A stretch of DNA of 64,000 bases from Moritella sp. (GCF_013215705.1 NZ_JABSQR010000028.1:1-64000); one strand, 5' to 3'; counted from the first letter of the stretch, positions 19,353 to 29,243 are shown. Program-made: numbers and translations. The notes: generated from the sequence alone by a model not told the origin.

Positions 19353-19743
19353 GCCATTCAGGGATCGCGTTATCAATCGGCGCTGCTTGAGGTGCCGATT
19401 GTTTTTGCTCTTTTTCATCTTCTGCTGTTGATTTCTGTGCTTCATCTAATTCTTTCTGCAACTCTTCTATTTTTTTCTTGGTTTTATCCCAGCCTGATTC
19501 GGCACCTTGTTTTAAGGATTCGAACCACTCATCGCCGTGTTCCGCACTTTCTTCTAATAGTTCATCTGTTTTACTCTTCGCGGCTTCCATGGCTTTATTT
19601 GTTGCTACTTTGGTTTTATCCCATGCTTCTCCCATCGCTTCTTTAGAGGCATCCCACGCGTCGTCTGCGCTACTGGCTTGCGTCGTAAATGTCGAAAAGC
19701 AACTGGCTAGGCTGATTATTAAAATGGCCATTTTTTTCATCAT
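19342..19743 (-). CDS. Exported helical repeat protein of unknown function
   Basis: About 133 residues. The N-terminus MMKKMAILIISLASCFSTFTTQASSA is a clear signal peptide (key parts: KK, a hydrophobic core, and TQASSA as cleavage region), so the protein is periplasmic or secreted. The mature part is strongly amphipathic helix, rich in Lys, Glu and Ala, with WDKTK occurring twice and similar phrases (DAWDASKEAM, EAWDKTKVAT, SGWDKTKKKI) spaced roughly in 11-residue multiples, like LEA or apolipoprotein helices. It ends in a Gln/Pro/Ala-rich tail. I chose ATG 19743 over ATG 19761 because neither has a strong ribosome binding site and the shorter form makes a cleaner signal peptide. No family recognised. 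Confidence 0.7.
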   Translation of the reverse strand: MMKKMAILIISLASCFSTFTTQASSADDAWDASKEAMGEAWDKTKVATNKAMEAAKSKTDELLEESAEHGDEWFESLKQGAESGWDKTKKKIEELQKELDEAQKSTAEDEKEQKQSAPQAAPIDNAIPEWQKA

Positions 19744-19935
19744 CACTCGCTTATCTTTCATAGGATTGTTTATATAACTAAATTGTAGCAAATATTGCTG
19801 GCCAGCGTCATCCCTCAATGGATATACACTTATTATTACTGTGATGGGATTAATGCAAAATGCAATCGGTACGTTGCACTACAGCTGTTGTCTATCGCGT
19901 CGCGTTTGATGACGTTATATTAGTATGTTAGCTAC

Positions 19936-19966
19936 AAAAAAAGCCAAGTACGAGACTTGGCTTTTT
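19936..19966 (-). terminator. Terminator of pepD
   Basis: GCCAAGT (19943-19949) pairs with ACTTGGC (19955-19961). On the minus strand seven T follow the stem. It lies 56 bp beyond the pepD stop. Confidence 0.9.
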
Positions 19967-20021
19967 GATAATGGTTCGCAGACTCAACGCAAACGAGTCA
20001 ATCGATATAGCGTGTTTTAGC

Positions 20022-21479
20022 TTACTTAACTGGGATCGCTTTTAAGATCGCCAGTAAGTATTTCCAGAACATATCAACAGTGGCGATATTTACTTTCTCA
20101 TCAGGTGAGTGTGGGAAGCAAATGGTTGGACCGAATGATGCCATGTCCATCGTTGGGTATGAAGTCTTGAATAAACCACATTCTAGACCTGCATGGATAA
20201 CCATGATTTTTGGTACAGAACCAAACTCTTTTTCATATACGTCACGCATGATCTGCATCACTGGTGAACTGGTATCTGGTTTCCAACCTGGGTAAGCACC
20301 GTCAAATTTCACGTCGGCCCCCGCAAGTTCAAATACCGATGCGATCATTTCTTGTGCATCAAGACGGCAAGAGTCAGCTAAAGAACGGATCAAGCATTGA
20401 ATATGCACTGTTTTACCGCGTGATTGAATTACACCAAGGTTAGATGATGTTTCAACTACACCTTCAATCTCATCACTCATGCGCAGTACACCATTGAATA
20501 CACCGTTAAGTGCAGTGATAAGGCGAGTCTGGCAATCTTGAGTCATCACTGTTGGTTCATTTGGAACTGGGATCAGTGAGATTGTGAAATCAGGTTCTGT
20601 CGCTGTAAGCTCTTTTTTAATTGTTTTAGCAAAGAATTCTAAACACGCTTTAAACTCTTCTCGTTGTGCTGGCGCAACAGTAATAACTGCAAAAGATTCA
20701 CGTGGAATTGCGTTACGTAGTGACCCGCCGTTAATCTCAACAAGGCGAACACCCATATCGCGACCCGCTTCTTTTAAAAAACGAGCCAGTAATTTGTTGG
20801 CATTACCGCGACCAAGGTGAATATCAACACCTGAGTGGCCGCCTTTTAGGCCAGAAATAGATACTTCAAATGTTTGGTGATCCGTCGGCGTGTCTTCACG
20901 TTCGATAGAAAAAGACACTGTGGTATCGATGCCGCCCGCACAACCCATGTATACTTCGCCTTCGTCTTCTGAATCGGTGTTTAGTAGGATGTCACCTTCT
21001 AACCAACCAGCTTCAAGACCAAACGCGCCAGTCATACCTGCTTCTTCATCGATAGTGACAAGGACTTCGAGTGGACCATGTTCAATATCGTTTGAAAAGA
21101 TGACGGCAAGACTTGCAGCTAAACCAATACCATTATCAGCTCCGAGTGTTGTACCGCGGGCTGTTACCCATTCGCCATCAACATAGGCATCGATAGGGTC
21201 AGTAATAAAGTTATGCTCGGTGTCAGAATTTTTTTGCGGAACCATGTCCATGTGCGCTTGTAATACCACACCCTTACGATCTTCCATACCAGCGGTCGCG
21301 GGTTTACGTAGGATAAGGTTGCCCACTTTGTCTTCTTTACATTCAACGTTATGATCTTTCGCTAATTGTTGGATCCACGCAGAGACCTTTTCTTCATGCT
21401 TTGAAGGACGTGGATTGGCACACATTTGCTCAAAAATATTCCAGACAACTTGCGGTTCTAAATTACTTAAATTTGCCAC
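20022..21479 (-). CDS. pepD: Aminoacyl-histidine dipeptidase (peptidase D)
   Basis: A metallo-exopeptidase of the M20 family that cleaves Xaa-His dipeptides in the cytosol. The 485-residue length equals the E. coli enzyme. Metal-binding and catalytic motifs are LQAHMDMVPQK (His and Asp), GADNGIG, TIDEEAGMTGAFG (catalytic Glu pair) and, in the lid domain, GLKGGHSG. The C-terminal FGPTICFPHSPDEKV carries the last metal His. It is divergent from gpt, the same neighbour relation as in E. coli. Confidence 0.96.
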   Translation of the reverse strand: MANLSNLEPQVVWNIFEQMCANPRPSKHEEKVSAWIQQLAKDHNVECKEDKVGNLILRKPATAGMEDRKGVVLQAHMDMVPQKNSDTEHNFITDPIDAYVDGEWVTARGTTLGADNGIGLAASLAVIFSNDIEHGPLEVLVTIDEEAGMTGAFGLEAGWLEGDILLNTDSEDEGEVYMGCAGGIDTTVSFSIEREDTPTDHQTFEVSISGLKGGHSGVDIHLGRGNANKLLARFLKEAGRDMGVRLVEINGGSLRNAIPRESFAVITVAPAQREEFKACLEFFAKTIKKELTATEPDFTISLIPVPNEPTVMTQDCQTRLITALNGVFNGVLRMSDEIEGVVETSSNLGVIQSRGKTVHIQCLIRSLADSCRLDAQEMIASVFELAGADVKFDGAYPGWKPDTSSPVMQIMRDVYEKEFGSVPKIMVIHAGLECGLFKTSYPTMDMASFGPTICFPHSPDEKVNIATVDMFWKYLLAILKAIPVK

Positions 21480-21802
21480 TACAGTAGCTCCTTAGTTGGA
21501 ATTAATCATCATACTTAGCATGAGACAAAGGATGTTCCAGTTTATTGAGATAGTAAAGCGTAATATTCTAAATCCACTGTGTTAATCTATAGTTATGCGA
21601 TACCGTAAACAAGTTGTCGCATTATCACACTCCATAAGAGGTAATCGCTAGCTAATAACTTGTCCTGATGGTCAAGTACTGGTATCTTTACGGGTTGCAA
21701 ATTGCGTGTGCAAAGTCGAATTTTTTGTACGTAACCCTTCGTTGATGATTTTATATAGCTATACCTTAGTTCGTTCGCTAAGTGTATATAGAGGTTGGTT
21801 AA
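21480..21802 (+). promoter_or_regulatory. pepD-gpt divergent intergenic region
   Basis: These 323 bp hold no gene. They must contain both divergent promoters. The part next to gpt has possible pairing of GGGTT (about 21698) with AACCC (about 21736), and the TTGCA/TGCAA repeat inside it, which could form a structured leader. I do not recognise a known riboswitch, nor a PurR operator. Confidence 0.35.
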
Positions 21803-22264
21803 ATGAGTGATAAATTTATAGTATCTTGGGATGATTTACAGCGTGATACGCGTAAACTTGCTCGTAAACTTCTTCCTACAACACAGTGGAAAGGTATCAT
21901 TGCGGTTAGTCGTGGTGGTTTAGTACCTGCAGCCATTCTTGCGCGTGAATTAGACTTACGTCATGTTGATACTGTATGTATCTCAAGCTACGACCACGAT
22001 CATCAGCGTGATATGACGGTATTAAAATCAGCACCGGGTGATGGTGAGGGCTTTATTATTATTGATGATTTAGTTGATAGTGGTGAAACAGCGAAGAAAA
22101 TTCGCCAGATGTACCCTAAAGGTAAATTTGTTACTGTCTATGCGAAGCCTCTTGGTGAGCATTTAGTTGATGATTTTGTTACTGCTATTAGCCAGGATAC
22201 TTGGATTGAGTTACCTTGGGATATGGCAATTGAATTTGTAGAACCAATCTGCAAACAAGGTTAA
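21803..22264 (+). CDS. gpt: Xanthine-guanine phosphoribosyltransferase
   Basis: Gpt salvages guanine, xanthine and hypoxanthine with PRPP to the nucleotides. The 153-residue protein has [16 protein letters not shown] (pyrophosphate loop) and the PRPP motif [14 protein letters not shown] near residue 85, and ends like E. coli Gpt. The short length and the lack of a hood insert separate it from Hpt. It is membrane-associated in E. coli, but nothing here shows this. Divergent from pepD and upstream of crl. Confidence 0.95.
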   Translation: MSDKFIVSWDDLQRDTRKLARKLLPTTQWKGIIAVSRGGLVPAAILARELDLRHVDTVCISSYDHDHQRDMTVLKSAPGDGEGFIIIDDLVDSGETAKKIRQMYPKGKFVTVYAKPLGEHLVDDFVTAISQDTWIELPWDMAIEFVEPICKQG

Positions 22265-22309
22265 TTAAACTACCGAGAATATAGGTCAGTCTGCATTCTT
22301 GTTATTAAA

Positions 22310-22338
22310 CAGTGTCGTAACTTGCGACACTGAGTTTT
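22310..22338 (+). terminator. Terminator after gpt
   Basis: CAGTGTCG (22310-22317) pairs with CGACACTG (22325-22332) around a 7-base loop, followed by AGTTTTG. Confidence 0.7.
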
Positions 22339-22491
22339 GTCGATATTATACACTGTAAAAGACTTGTTTTTCAGTCGTATTATTTGACCTGCATCTATTG
22401 TTAACTATACTTAGTAGTTATCCCCCAACATTTATAGTGAATCATTTATAGCGTATAACTCATCACGAACAGCACATAAGAGATAATCATT

Positions 22492-22902
22492 ATGGTAATA
22501 GCGACTGACCCAAATTTGATTTATTTTCGTAAACGTATTCGTATTTTAAATGCTCTAGGCCCTTATTTAAGAGAACATAATTGCCAACCTACCTCTTTTT
22601 ACTTCGATTGCTTTAGTGTCTGTATTGATGCCAACATTGAACCTGATGAACGTGAGTTTTATGGTTGGTGGCTAGAAATGAATTTAGTCGATGATACGTT
22701 TGAATATCAATATCAGTTTGGCACGTATAATAAAGCCGGTGAGTGGATCGTAACGCCAATCCCTAAAGCGTTGCAACATAATGTCACAACATCACTTACT
22801 GTATTCTATGAGAAGTTATCTGTTTGTCTGACAGAGCAATTGAGCTTTAACCTAAAACCGTCCTCTATATTGGCGAAGACCTTGATCTTATCTGCGGCAT
22901 AA
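22492..22902 (+). CDS. crl: Sigma factor-binding protein Crl
   Basis: Crl binds sigma S and helps it form RNA polymerase holoenzyme in stationary phase. The 136-residue product has LNALGPYLRE, FYFDCFSVCID, EREFYGWWLEM, YQYQFGTYNKAGEW and FYEKL, all aligned in order with E. coli Crl and including the conserved Tyr, Phe-Asp-Cys and WW positions. The position between gpt and proB also matches E. coli. ATG at 22492 has AAGAGA about 8 bp upstream. A perfect 11-bp hairpin follows the gene. Confidence 0.9.
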   Translation: MVIATDPNLIYFRKRIRILNALGPYLREHNCQPTSFYFDCFSVCIDANIEPDEREFYGWWLEMNLVDDTFEYQYQFGTYNKAGEWIVTPIPKALQHNVTTSLTVFYEKLSVCLTEQLSFNLKPSSILAKTLILSAA

Positions 22903-22980
22903 CATCCTGATTATGTCGTTGTTTTCATAAATTCAACCTGATTACTCGGTCTGATCATAAACGCAGCTGTAGATCTGATA

Positions 22981-23005
22981 AAAGTACAGTGTTTCACTGT
23001 ACTTT
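22981..23005 (+). terminator. Perfect 11-bp hairpin between crl and proB
   Basis: AAAGTACAGTG (22981-22991), loop TTT, CACTGTACTTT (22995-23005). It is followed by CCCCG, not by T, so it may be a weak terminator for crl or an operator for proBA. It lies 85 bp before proB. Confidence 0.5.
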
Positions 23006-23089
23006 CCCCGTCTATCAAGCTTCCCCCTATTGTATAAAAGTGCTTCTCAGGTCAAAATACTCATTAAGTTAGTAACGAGAATGAGTTAA

Positions 23090-24193
23090 ATGGCTAAGAA
23101 AACCATAGTGGTGAAGTTAGGAACCAGTGTATTAACCAGTGGCACGGCAAAAATAGATCGTGCCCACATGGTTGAATTGGTTCGTCAATGTGCGCAATTG
23201 TACAAGCAAGGGCATGATATTATAGTTGTAACGTCTGGCGCGATTGCTGCTGGACGTGAACATTTAGGTGCTCCTGAATTGGCCCCCACCATGGCAAATA
23301 AGCAGATGTTGGCCGCAGTTGGTCAAAGTCAGCTTATTTTTATTTGGCAGAGCCTGTTTAATATCTACGGCCTCAATGTCGGACAGATGTTATTAACACG
23401 TGCTGATCTTGATGATCGTGAACGATTTTTAAATGCGCGCGATACCATGCGGGCATTATTAGATAACCGTATTGTGCCGATTATTAATGAAAATGATGCG
23501 GTCGCTACAGCTGAAATTAAAGTGGGTGATAATGATAATTTATCGGCACTTGCGGCTATTTTAGCGAACGCAGATATGTTAATGCTGTTAACCGATCAAG
23601 AAGGCTTGTTTACCGCTGACCCACGTAATAACCCAGATGCGAAATTGATTGAAGTTGTTGATGTGATTGATGATGAACTGCGTAAATTAGCGGGTGGCAC
23701 TGTCGGCGGTCTAGGTACCGGTGGCATGGCGACCAAGTTACAAGCGGCTGAAATTGCTTGCCGATCAGGCATTGATGTAGTGATTGCGGCGGGTATTGCT
23801 GAAGATGTGGTGTTACGTGTTGCTGATGGGCAACGTGTTGGTACGTTATTCCCTTCGCATATCAGTCCACTAGAAAGCCGTAAACAATGGATCTTAGCAG
23901 GACCGACACCATCGGGTATCGTTATTATTGATGATGGCGCCGTGAATGCGGTAACGCAAAATGGCAGTAGTTTATTACCGAAAGGTATTACCGAAGTCTC
24001 GGCAACATTTAAACGTGGCGATGTGATCCAATTACAATCACTGCAGGGTAAATTACTTGGGCGCGGCATCTGCCGTTATACCAGTGATGAGCTTGCAACA
24101 ATTGCAGGTTGCCATTCGTGTGATATCGAAAGCAAGTTAGGTTACGGCTACGGTGCTGTTGCCATCCATCGTGATGATTTAGTTTTATTTTAA
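23090..24193 (+). CDS. proB: Glutamate 5-kinase
   Basis: First enzyme of proline synthesis: ATP-dependent phosphorylation of glutamate, inhibited by proline. The 367-residue protein has an amino-acid kinase domain with [33 protein letters not shown] and [12 protein letters not shown], then a C-terminal PUA domain from about residue 275 ([13 protein letters not shown] to the end). The length matches E. coli ProB. proA starts 10 bp after its stop. Confidence 0.97.
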   Translation: MAKKTIVVKLGTSVLTSGTAKIDRAHMVELVRQCAQLYKQGHDIIVVTSGAIAAGREHLGAPELAPTMANKQMLAAVGQSQLIFIWQSLFNIYGLNVGQMLLTRADLDDRERFLNARDTMRALLDNRIVPIINENDAVATAEIKVGDNDNLSALAAILANADMLMLLTDQEGLFTADPRNNPDAKLIEVVDVIDDELRKLAGGTVGGLGTGGMATKLQAAEIACRSGIDVVIAAGIAEDVVLRVADGQRVGTLFPSHISPLESRKQWILAGPTPSGIVIIDDGAVNAVTQNGSSLLPKGITEVSATFKRGDVIQLQSLQGKLLGRGICRYTSDELATIAGCHSCDIESKLGYGYGAVAIHRDDLVLF

Positions 24194-24203
24194 GGAAGAT
24201 AAC

Positions 24204-25460
24204 GTGTTACAAGAATTAGGAAAAAAAGCCAAGCTTGCGAGTTATGAATTAGCCACATTAACCACGGCACAGAAGAATTACGCGCTCGAATGTATTGCGT
24301 GTGAACTAGAAAATAGCCAAGCAGAGATCTTAGTCGCGAATGCAAAAGATATTGCTGCCGGTAAAGCTAGTGGTTTAACAGATGCGTTGCTAGACCGTCT
24401 ATTATTAACAGAAACAAGACTGACTGCGATCATTGCTGATGTACGTGGTGTGATAGCCTTACCTGATCCAGTTGGCGCTGAGTCTGAAGGCAAGGTTCTC
24501 GAAAACGGTCTACGTTTATCAAAACGTCGCATACCATTAGGCGTGATTGGCGTGATTTATGAAGCGCGTCCCAATGTGACGATTGATATTGCGGCGTTAA
24601 GCTTAAAAACAGGTAATGCGGCTATTTTACGTGGCGGTAAAGAAACCGTTCATTCAAATCTTGCGTTGGTAAGTGTGATCCAAGCCGCGTTAGCAAAAGC
24701 GCAGTTACCAACGGACTCGATCCAAGTAATTGCCGATCCAAACCGTGAGCTTGTAACTGCTTTATTGAAAATGGATAAATATGTCGACATGATCATCCCC
24801 CGTGGTGGTCCAGGTTTACATCGTTTATGCCAAGAGCAGAGTACGATCCCGGTGATCACCGGTGGTATGGGTATTTGTCATGCGTTTGTTGATGCATCTG
24901 CTAATGTTGAAGATGCACTGGCGATTATTGAAAATGCCAAGGTCCAACGTCCTTCGGCTTGTAATGCATTAGATACGGTATTAGTGCATAAAGACATAGC
25001 TGAAAGCTTCTTGCCATTATTAGCTGAACGTTTAGCTGCAAATGCAGTGGAATTACGTGCCGAGCCAAAAGCGCATATTGCATTATCAAATGTGAATGCA
25101 AAGAATTTACATGTGGCAACCGCTGATTGTTTTGATCAAGAATGGCTAGCGCTGGTGTTAGGCGTTAAAGTTGTCGCTGATGTTGAAGAAGCGATTATTC
25201 ATATTCGTGAGCATTCAACAGAGCACTCAGATGCGATCTTAACGGATAACTTAACCAATGCGACGCGTTTCTTGAATGCGGTTAACTCAGCGGCGGTTTA
25301 CGTGAATGCAAGTACGCGTTTCACTGATGGCAGCCAGTTTGGTTTAGGTGCTGAGGTTGCGGTATCAACACAAAAATTACATGCACGTGGTCCGATGGGG
25401 TTAGAAGAGTTAACAACGTATAAATGGATTGCAATTGGTGATGGTTTAATTCGACCATAA
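24204..25460 (+). CDS. proA: Gamma-glutamyl phosphate reductase
   Basis: Reduces glutamyl-5-phosphate with NADPH to the semialdehyde that cyclises to pyrroline-5-carboxylate. The 418-residue protein belongs to the aldehyde dehydrogenase superfamily. [33 protein letters not shown] and the catalytic Cys in [10 protein letters not shown] (near residue 254) are present. The start is GTG at 24204, with AAGGAAG at 24192-24198. It acts with ProB, whose labile product it receives, and ends in a clear terminator. Confidence 0.97.
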   Translation: MLQELGKKAKLASYELATLTTAQKNYALECIACELENSQAEILVANAKDIAAGKASGLTDALLDRLLLTETRLTAIIADVRGVIALPDPVGAESEGKVLENGLRLSKRRIPLGVIGVIYEARPNVTIDIAALSLKTGNAAILRGGKETVHSNLALVSVIQAALAKAQLPTDSIQVIADPNRELVTALLKMDKYVDMIIPRGGPGLHRLCQEQSTIPVITGGMGICHAFVDASANVEDALAIIENAKVQRPSACNALDTVLVHKDIAESFLPLLAERLAANAVELRAEPKAHIALSNVNAKNLHVATADCFDQEWLALVLGVKVVADVEEAIIHIREHSTEHSDAILTDNLTNATRFLNAVNSAAVYVNASTRFTDGSQFGLGAEVAVSTQKLHARGPMGLEELTTYKWIAIGDGLIRP

Positions 25461-25495
25461 GCATCTTACGGTGTTGCTAATTTGATTAAGTGCTC

Positions 25496-25529
25496 AGGCA
25501 GTCCCGTAATATGTGACTGCCTTTTTTAT
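25496..25529 (+). terminator. Terminator of proBA
   Basis: AGGCAGTC (25496-25503) pairs with GACTGCCT (25515-25522), followed by a run of T. Confidence 0.9.
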
Positions 25530-25561
25530 AGTCGCCTAGAGTGACATGCAAGGAGGAACTT

Positions 25562-25876
25562 ATGGCTCAACAAGCGGTAAACAAAGTCGCTTCACGGTTT
25601 AATACTTCAACAGTATTAGCTGCCGCTTTGGTTGCAGCAAGTTTAAGCTATTTTTCTTATGCGGTACTGAACTTGACCAAAGAAGTGGCTGAAGTACGAC
25701 AGGCTATACCGGATATATTGCAAAAGATCGATGATATTTCGCTACAAATGCCGGCGATAGTGGCGGTAAAAGGGGCAATTAAAGGTATTTTAGAAATGCC
25801 GGTTGATGCGACGAAACGGTTACTTAGCGCGCCGGGTGCTTATTTTAACAGTGATGAAAAAAAGATGACTGAATAA
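25562..25876 (+). CDS. Small membrane-anchored protein of unknown function
   Basis: 104 residues from ATG 25562, which has the excellent ribosome binding site AAGGAGGAA at 25549-25557; the frame is open a little further upstream without support. One membrane segment spans about residues 18-41 (VLAAALVAASLSYFSYAVL). After it comes a helical, mildly charged region containing VRQAIPDILQKIDD and a second short hydrophobic stretch (MPAIVAVKGAIKGIL). The protein ends in a charged tail. I do not recognise the family. It sits alone between proBA and the convergent lip operon. Confidence 0.7.
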   Translation: MAQQAVNKVASRFNTSTVLAAALVAASLSYFSYAVLNLTKEVAEVRQAIPDILQKIDDISLQMPAIVAVKGAIKGILEMPVDATKRLLSAPGAYFNSDEKKMTE

Positions 25877-25957
25877 ACAGTCGAGTCGTTACGGAGGATT
25901 ACTGAGGTGTTGTAAGCGAATGCCTGGGTCATTTTATGTCTGTTATTGAAGTAAGTA

Positions 25958-26000
25958 ATCAACGCTAACAGCGAAAATATATTATCGTGTTAGCGTTGAT
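25958..26000. terminator. Stem-loop between convergent genes (small membrane protein and lipA)
   Basis: ATCAACGCTAACA (25958-25970) pairs perfectly with TGTTAGCGTTGAT (25988-26000), extended by CGA/TCG inside. The flanks lack a good T-run. It lies 15 bp past the lipA stop. Confidence 0.65.
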
Positions 26001-26015
26001 AAAACACAGGTAAGG

Positions 26016-26981
26016 TTAAGTAACCTCTTTGCCTTGTGCTTGTAAGTCTGCATGATATGAAGAACGCACGAATGGACCGCAAGCAGCATGCTCAAAGCCA
26101 ACTTCTTTTGCAAGTACACCAAGTGCATCAAAGTCGTCTGGGTGAACGTAGCGTTTCACAGGCAAGTGATGACGGCTAGGTTGTAAATATTGACCTAGTG
26201 TCAGCATCGTTACGCCATTCTCAGCAAGATCTTTAATTACTTCTTCAATCTCTTCGTTGGTTTCACCCAAACCCATCATTAGACCTGACTTAGTTGGAAC
26301 GTTCGGGTGCATTTCTTTAAAGCGTTTAAGTAAACGTAAAGACCACTGATAATCAGAACCTGGACGCGCCATTTTGTAATGCTGTGGTGCAGTTTCTAGG
26401 TTGTGGTTAAATACATCTGGTGGTGTATCTTTGAATATTTCTAATGCTTTATCCATACGGCCTTTGAAATCTGGAACCAAAATTTCGATTTTTATTTCAG
26501 GGTTCAGTAAGCGGATTTCACGGATACAATCGACAAAATGCTGTGCGCCACCATCACGTAAATCATCACGATCTACAGAGGTAATAACCACGTATTTTAG
26601 CTTCATTTTGGCAATCGTTTGCGCTAATTTAAGCGGTTCTTCGGCAACGAGTGGTAATGGTTTACCATGAGCAACATCGCAGAATGGGCAACGACGAGTA
26701 CAGATTGCGCCCATGATCATAAAGGTCGCAGTACCGTGGTTAAAGCACTCAGTAAGGTTTGGACAAGATGCTTCTTCACACACTGAATGCAGGTTGTTTT
26801 CACGCATAACAGCTTTAATTTCTTGGATACGAGCAGAGCTTTTCGGTAGGCGGATCTTCAGCCACGATGGCTTACGCAGGATCTCATCATTCTCAGTAGC
26901 AATAATTTTTACTGGAATTTTAGCCATTTTATCGGCGTCGCGAAGTTTAACGCCAGGCTCTAATCGAACGGTATTACTCAT
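26016..26981 (-). CDS. lipA: Lipoyl synthase
   Basis: A radical SAM enzyme that inserts two sulfur atoms into protein-bound octanoate. The auxiliary cluster cysteines are in [12 protein letters not shown] (about residues 69-80), and the SAM cluster is CTRRCPFC. The C-terminal RSSYHA carries the serine that ligates the auxiliary cluster. 321 residues is the usual length. It overlaps lipB by 8 bp, so LipB, which delivers the octanoyl group, and LipA are coupled. Confidence 0.97.
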   Translation of the reverse strand: MSNTVRLEPGVKLRDADKMAKIPVKIIATENDEILRKPSWLKIRLPKSSARIQEIKAVMRENNLHSVCEEASCPNLTECFNHGTATFMIMGAICTRRCPFCDVAHGKPLPLVAEEPLKLAQTIAKMKLKYVVITSVDRDDLRDGGAQHFVDCIREIRLLNPEIKIEILVPDFKGRMDKALEIFKDTPPDVFNHNLETAPQHYKMARPGSDYQWSLRLLKRFKEMHPNVPTKSGLMMGLGETNEEIEEVIKDLAENGVTMLTLGQYLQPSRHHLPVKRYVHPDDFDALGVLAKEVGFEHAACGPFVRSSYHADLQAQGKEVT

Positions 26982-27630
26982 GCTCTGTTAATCCATCTTT
27001 GAAAGTTAATTGGGTGTATTCTAGCAGGGAACATAGGTGTTCGACTAGCTTAGGTTGTATCTCTTCTAAGCTGGTAGCACCACCCAGATCACTTGTTTGG
27101 GTCATTTCCATACCCGCATAACCACAAGGGTTAATACGCAGAAAAGGCGATAAGTCCATGTTTACATTAAGCGCTAAACCATGGAACGAACGGCCTTTTC
27201 TGATCCTTAAACCTAATGAAGCAACTTTTTTGTCAGCAACATAAACACCGGGTGCATCTGCACGAGGGTAGGCTTCAATACCTGTTTCTGCCAGTGTGGC
27301 AACAATACCATTCTCGATGTGGCTGACAAGGTCTCGTACGCCAAGTTTACGGCGTTTGATATCGAGTAAGAAGTACACTACTTGCTGACCAGGCCCATGA
27401 TAAGTCACTTGGCCACCGCGATCGGCTTGCACCACTGGAATGTCGCCTGTGGCGAGTATATGTTCAGCTTTACCAGCTTGACCTTGGGTAAATACCGGAT
27501 CATGCTCAACAAACCAAAGTTCATCTTCTGTGTTGTCGTCTCTGTTATCAGTAAACGACTTCATCGCGTCAAACACAGTACTGTAAGGTTGGCGATTAAG
27601 TTGACGAATTATAATGCTATGTTCTGACAA
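26974..27630 (-). CDS. lipB: Octanoyl-[ACP]:protein N-octanoyltransferase
   Basis: Transfers octanoate from acyl carrier protein to the lipoyl domains of 2-oxoacid dehydrogenases and GcvH. The 218-residue protein has [21 protein letters not shown] with the conserved Lys, and [12 protein letters not shown] with the catalytic Cys. It lies directly upstream of lipA. An AT-rich terminator separates it from ybeD upstream. Confidence 0.96.
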   Translation of the reverse strand: MSEHSIIIRQLNRQPYSTVFDAMKSFTDNRDDNTEDELWFVEHDPVFTQGQAGKAEHILATGDIPVVQADRGGQVTYHGPGQQVVYFLLDIKRRKLGVRDLVSHIENGIVATLAETGIEAYPRADAPGVYVADKKVASLGLRIRKGRSFHGLALNVNMDLSPFLRINPCGYAGMEMTQTSDLGGATSLEEIQPKLVEHLCSLLEYTQLTFKDGLTEHE

Positions 27631-27661
27631 AATATGCTCTTCTATATGATTAACAACAACG

Positions 27662-27697
27662 AAAAAAATCTAATTAGTCACACTAATTAGATTTTTG
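27662..27697 (-). terminator. Terminator of ybeD, upstream of lipB
   Basis: AAAAATCTAATTAG (27664-27677) pairs with CTAATTAGATTTTT (27683-27696) around TCACA. T-runs flank both sides. It isolates lipBA from the upstream dacA-ybeD transcription unit. Confidence 0.85.
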
Positions 27698-27713
27698 ATA
27701 TTGGTATTAGTTA

Positions 27714-27983
27714 TTATAAAACGCGGATCACACCTGGGATTGCACCGAACGCTACGTATAAGCCTTCTATTTGATCTTTGTCTTGGACTTTAATTTTGAT
27801 AGATACAGAGTTGTAAGTGCCTTTGCTGCTCTTTCTAGAACTAGGGGCATAGTCACCTGGAACATATTTTTGTGCCACAGCAACAATGCTATCTTCGAGT
27901 TTAGGATCCGTAGTACCGATAACTTTAAAGTTAAGTTGACAAGGAAAATCAAGCAGTTCGTCGAATTTAGTATTTAAAGACAT
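27714..27983 (-). CDS. ybeD: YbeD family protein (DUF493)
   Basis: A small ferredoxin-fold protein with an ACT-like shape and unknown function, found beside lipB/dacA in many gammaproteobacteria. ATG at 27983 gives 89 residues starting MSLNTKFDELLDFPCQL, in line with E. coli YbeD (87 residues); the frame is open further upstream but the extra residues overlap a hairpin and do not match the family. VPGDYAPSSRKSSKGTYNSVS is the conserved core (in two parts: PGDYAPS and SKGTYNSVS). GGGAAAA upstream serves as a ribosome binding site. Confidence 0.88.
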   Translation of the reverse strand: MSLNTKFDELLDFPCQLNFKVIGTTDPKLEDSIVAVAQKYVPGDYAPSSRKSSKGTYNSVSIKIKVQDKDQIEGLYVAFGAIPGVIRVL

Positions 27984-28012
27984 TAGTTTTTCCCGTACCT
28001 TAGAAATAATGG

Positions 28013-28036
28013 CAAAGGAGGCCATTGCCTCCTTTG
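28013..28036 (-). terminator. Perfect hairpin between dacA and ybeD
   Basis: CAAAGGAGGC (28013-28022), loop CATT, GCCTCCTTTG (28027-28036). It lies 41 bp beyond the dacA stop on the minus strand. Only a modest T-rich stretch follows, so it may attenuate dacA readthrough rather than stop it. Confidence 0.6.
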
Positions 28037-28076
28037 TATTCGTCATTATAATCGGGTAACGGTGTCAGGGAAAGGA

Positions 28077-29243
28077 TTAACCAAACCAACCAGCAAATAA
28101 TAATTTGAAATAATCAATTAATCGGCTAAACCAACTACCTAATTCAACGTCTTCAAGTGCGATCAAATCAGCCTGAGCAATTTCTTCATCGTTAAGTTTA
28201 TAGAATACTTTACCGACGATATCACCTTTAGCGATAGGTGCGCTTAGCTCTTTTTGGATCTCAAAATCAGCGGTTAAGTTTTTTGCTTGGCCACGTGGTA
28301 CTGTCAGCGTTAATTTATTCGCTAGACCCAGTTCAATCTGCTCTTGTTCTCCCATCCATACACGTTCTGCCACTATGCTTGAATTGGCTTCATGCAGTGT
28401 CACTGTTTCATAGAAGCGGAAACCGAAGTTAAGCAGTTTTTTACTTTCTGCTTTACGCGCATCGGCACTTTTAGTACCCAGTACCACAGCAACTAAACGC
28501 ATGTTATCTTTCGTTGCTGAAGAAACGAGATTGTAACCTGCGCCTGAGGTATGACCGGTTTTAATGCCGTCAACGTTCATGCTTTTATCCCACAATAAGC
28601 CATTACGGTTGTATTGGGTGATGCCGTTATAGCTAAATTTCTTTTGCGAGTAAATGCGATACTCTTCAGGCACATCACGGATAAGTGCTTGCCCTAATGT
28701 CGCCATATCACGCGCGGTGGTGTATTGATCTTTACTATCTAAACCGTGGCTATTAGCAAAATGAGTGGAATCCATACCGAGTTGTTTACTCCATGAGTTC
28801 ATCAACTGCGCAAAGGCACCTTCTGTGCCCGCAATATACTCTGCCATCGCCACGCAAGCATCATTACCAGATTGAACGATGATGCCTTGATTGAGCTTTT
28901 CTACGGTGACGGTTTTGCCAACTTCAATAAACATCTTTGATGAGTCTGGGAAGTTTTTTGCCCACGCATTTTTGCTGATAGTTACTTGATCATCAAGGTT
29001 GATATTACCGGATCTTATTTCTTGGCCAATAACATAACTGGTCATCATTTTAGTTAGGCTGGCAGGTTTTAATGAATCGTCGGCATTTTTTTCTGCGATC
29101 ACTTTGCCTGAATCAAAATCAATTAATATAAATGCTTTAGCTGCAACAACGGGTGTATCGGGAATCACACTCGGTGCTGCACTTAAGGAGAAACTCGCCA
29201 CTGCGAGGCTCGTTAGGATAAGGTTTTTAAATTGATTGGCCAC
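28077..29243 (-). CDS. dacA: D-alanyl-D-alanine carboxypeptidase (PBP5/6 type)
   Basis: Trims the terminal D-Ala from peptidoglycan pentapeptides in the periplasm. The 388-residue protein has an N-terminal signal peptide, then the penicillin-binding motifs SLTK (about residue 63), SGN in VQSGNDACVA, and KTG in GIKTGHTSGAG. The beta-sandwich domain follows, and the C-terminal 20 residues (FSRLIDYFKLLFAGWFG) form the amphipathic helix that attaches PBP5 to the outer face of the inner membrane. Downstream of rlpA, with two hairpins between. Confidence 0.96.
   Translation of the reverse strand: MANQFKNLILTSLAVASFSLSAAPSVIPDTPVVAAKAFILIDFDSGKVIAEKNADDSLKPASLTKMMTSYVIGQEIRSGNINLDDQVTISKNAWAKNFPDSSKMFIEVGKTVTVEKLNQGIIVQSGNDACVAMAEYIAGTEGAFAQLMNSWSKQLGMDSTHFANSHGLDSKDQYTTARDMATLGQALIRDVPEEYRIYSQKKFSYNGITQYNRNGLLWDKSMNVDGIKTGHTSGAGYNLVSSATKDNMRLVAVVLGTKSADARKAESKKLLNFGFRFYETVTLHEANSSIVAERVWMGEQEQIELGLANKLTLTVPRGQAKNLTADFEIQKELSAPIAKGDIVGKVFYKLNDEEIAQADLIALEDVELGSWFSRLIDYFKLLFAGWFG

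Noticed and set aside
23596-24069. Minus-strand open frame of 157 codons inside proB
   Set aside because: Shadow frame; composition rich in Ser, Pro and Thr as typical of antisense frames here.
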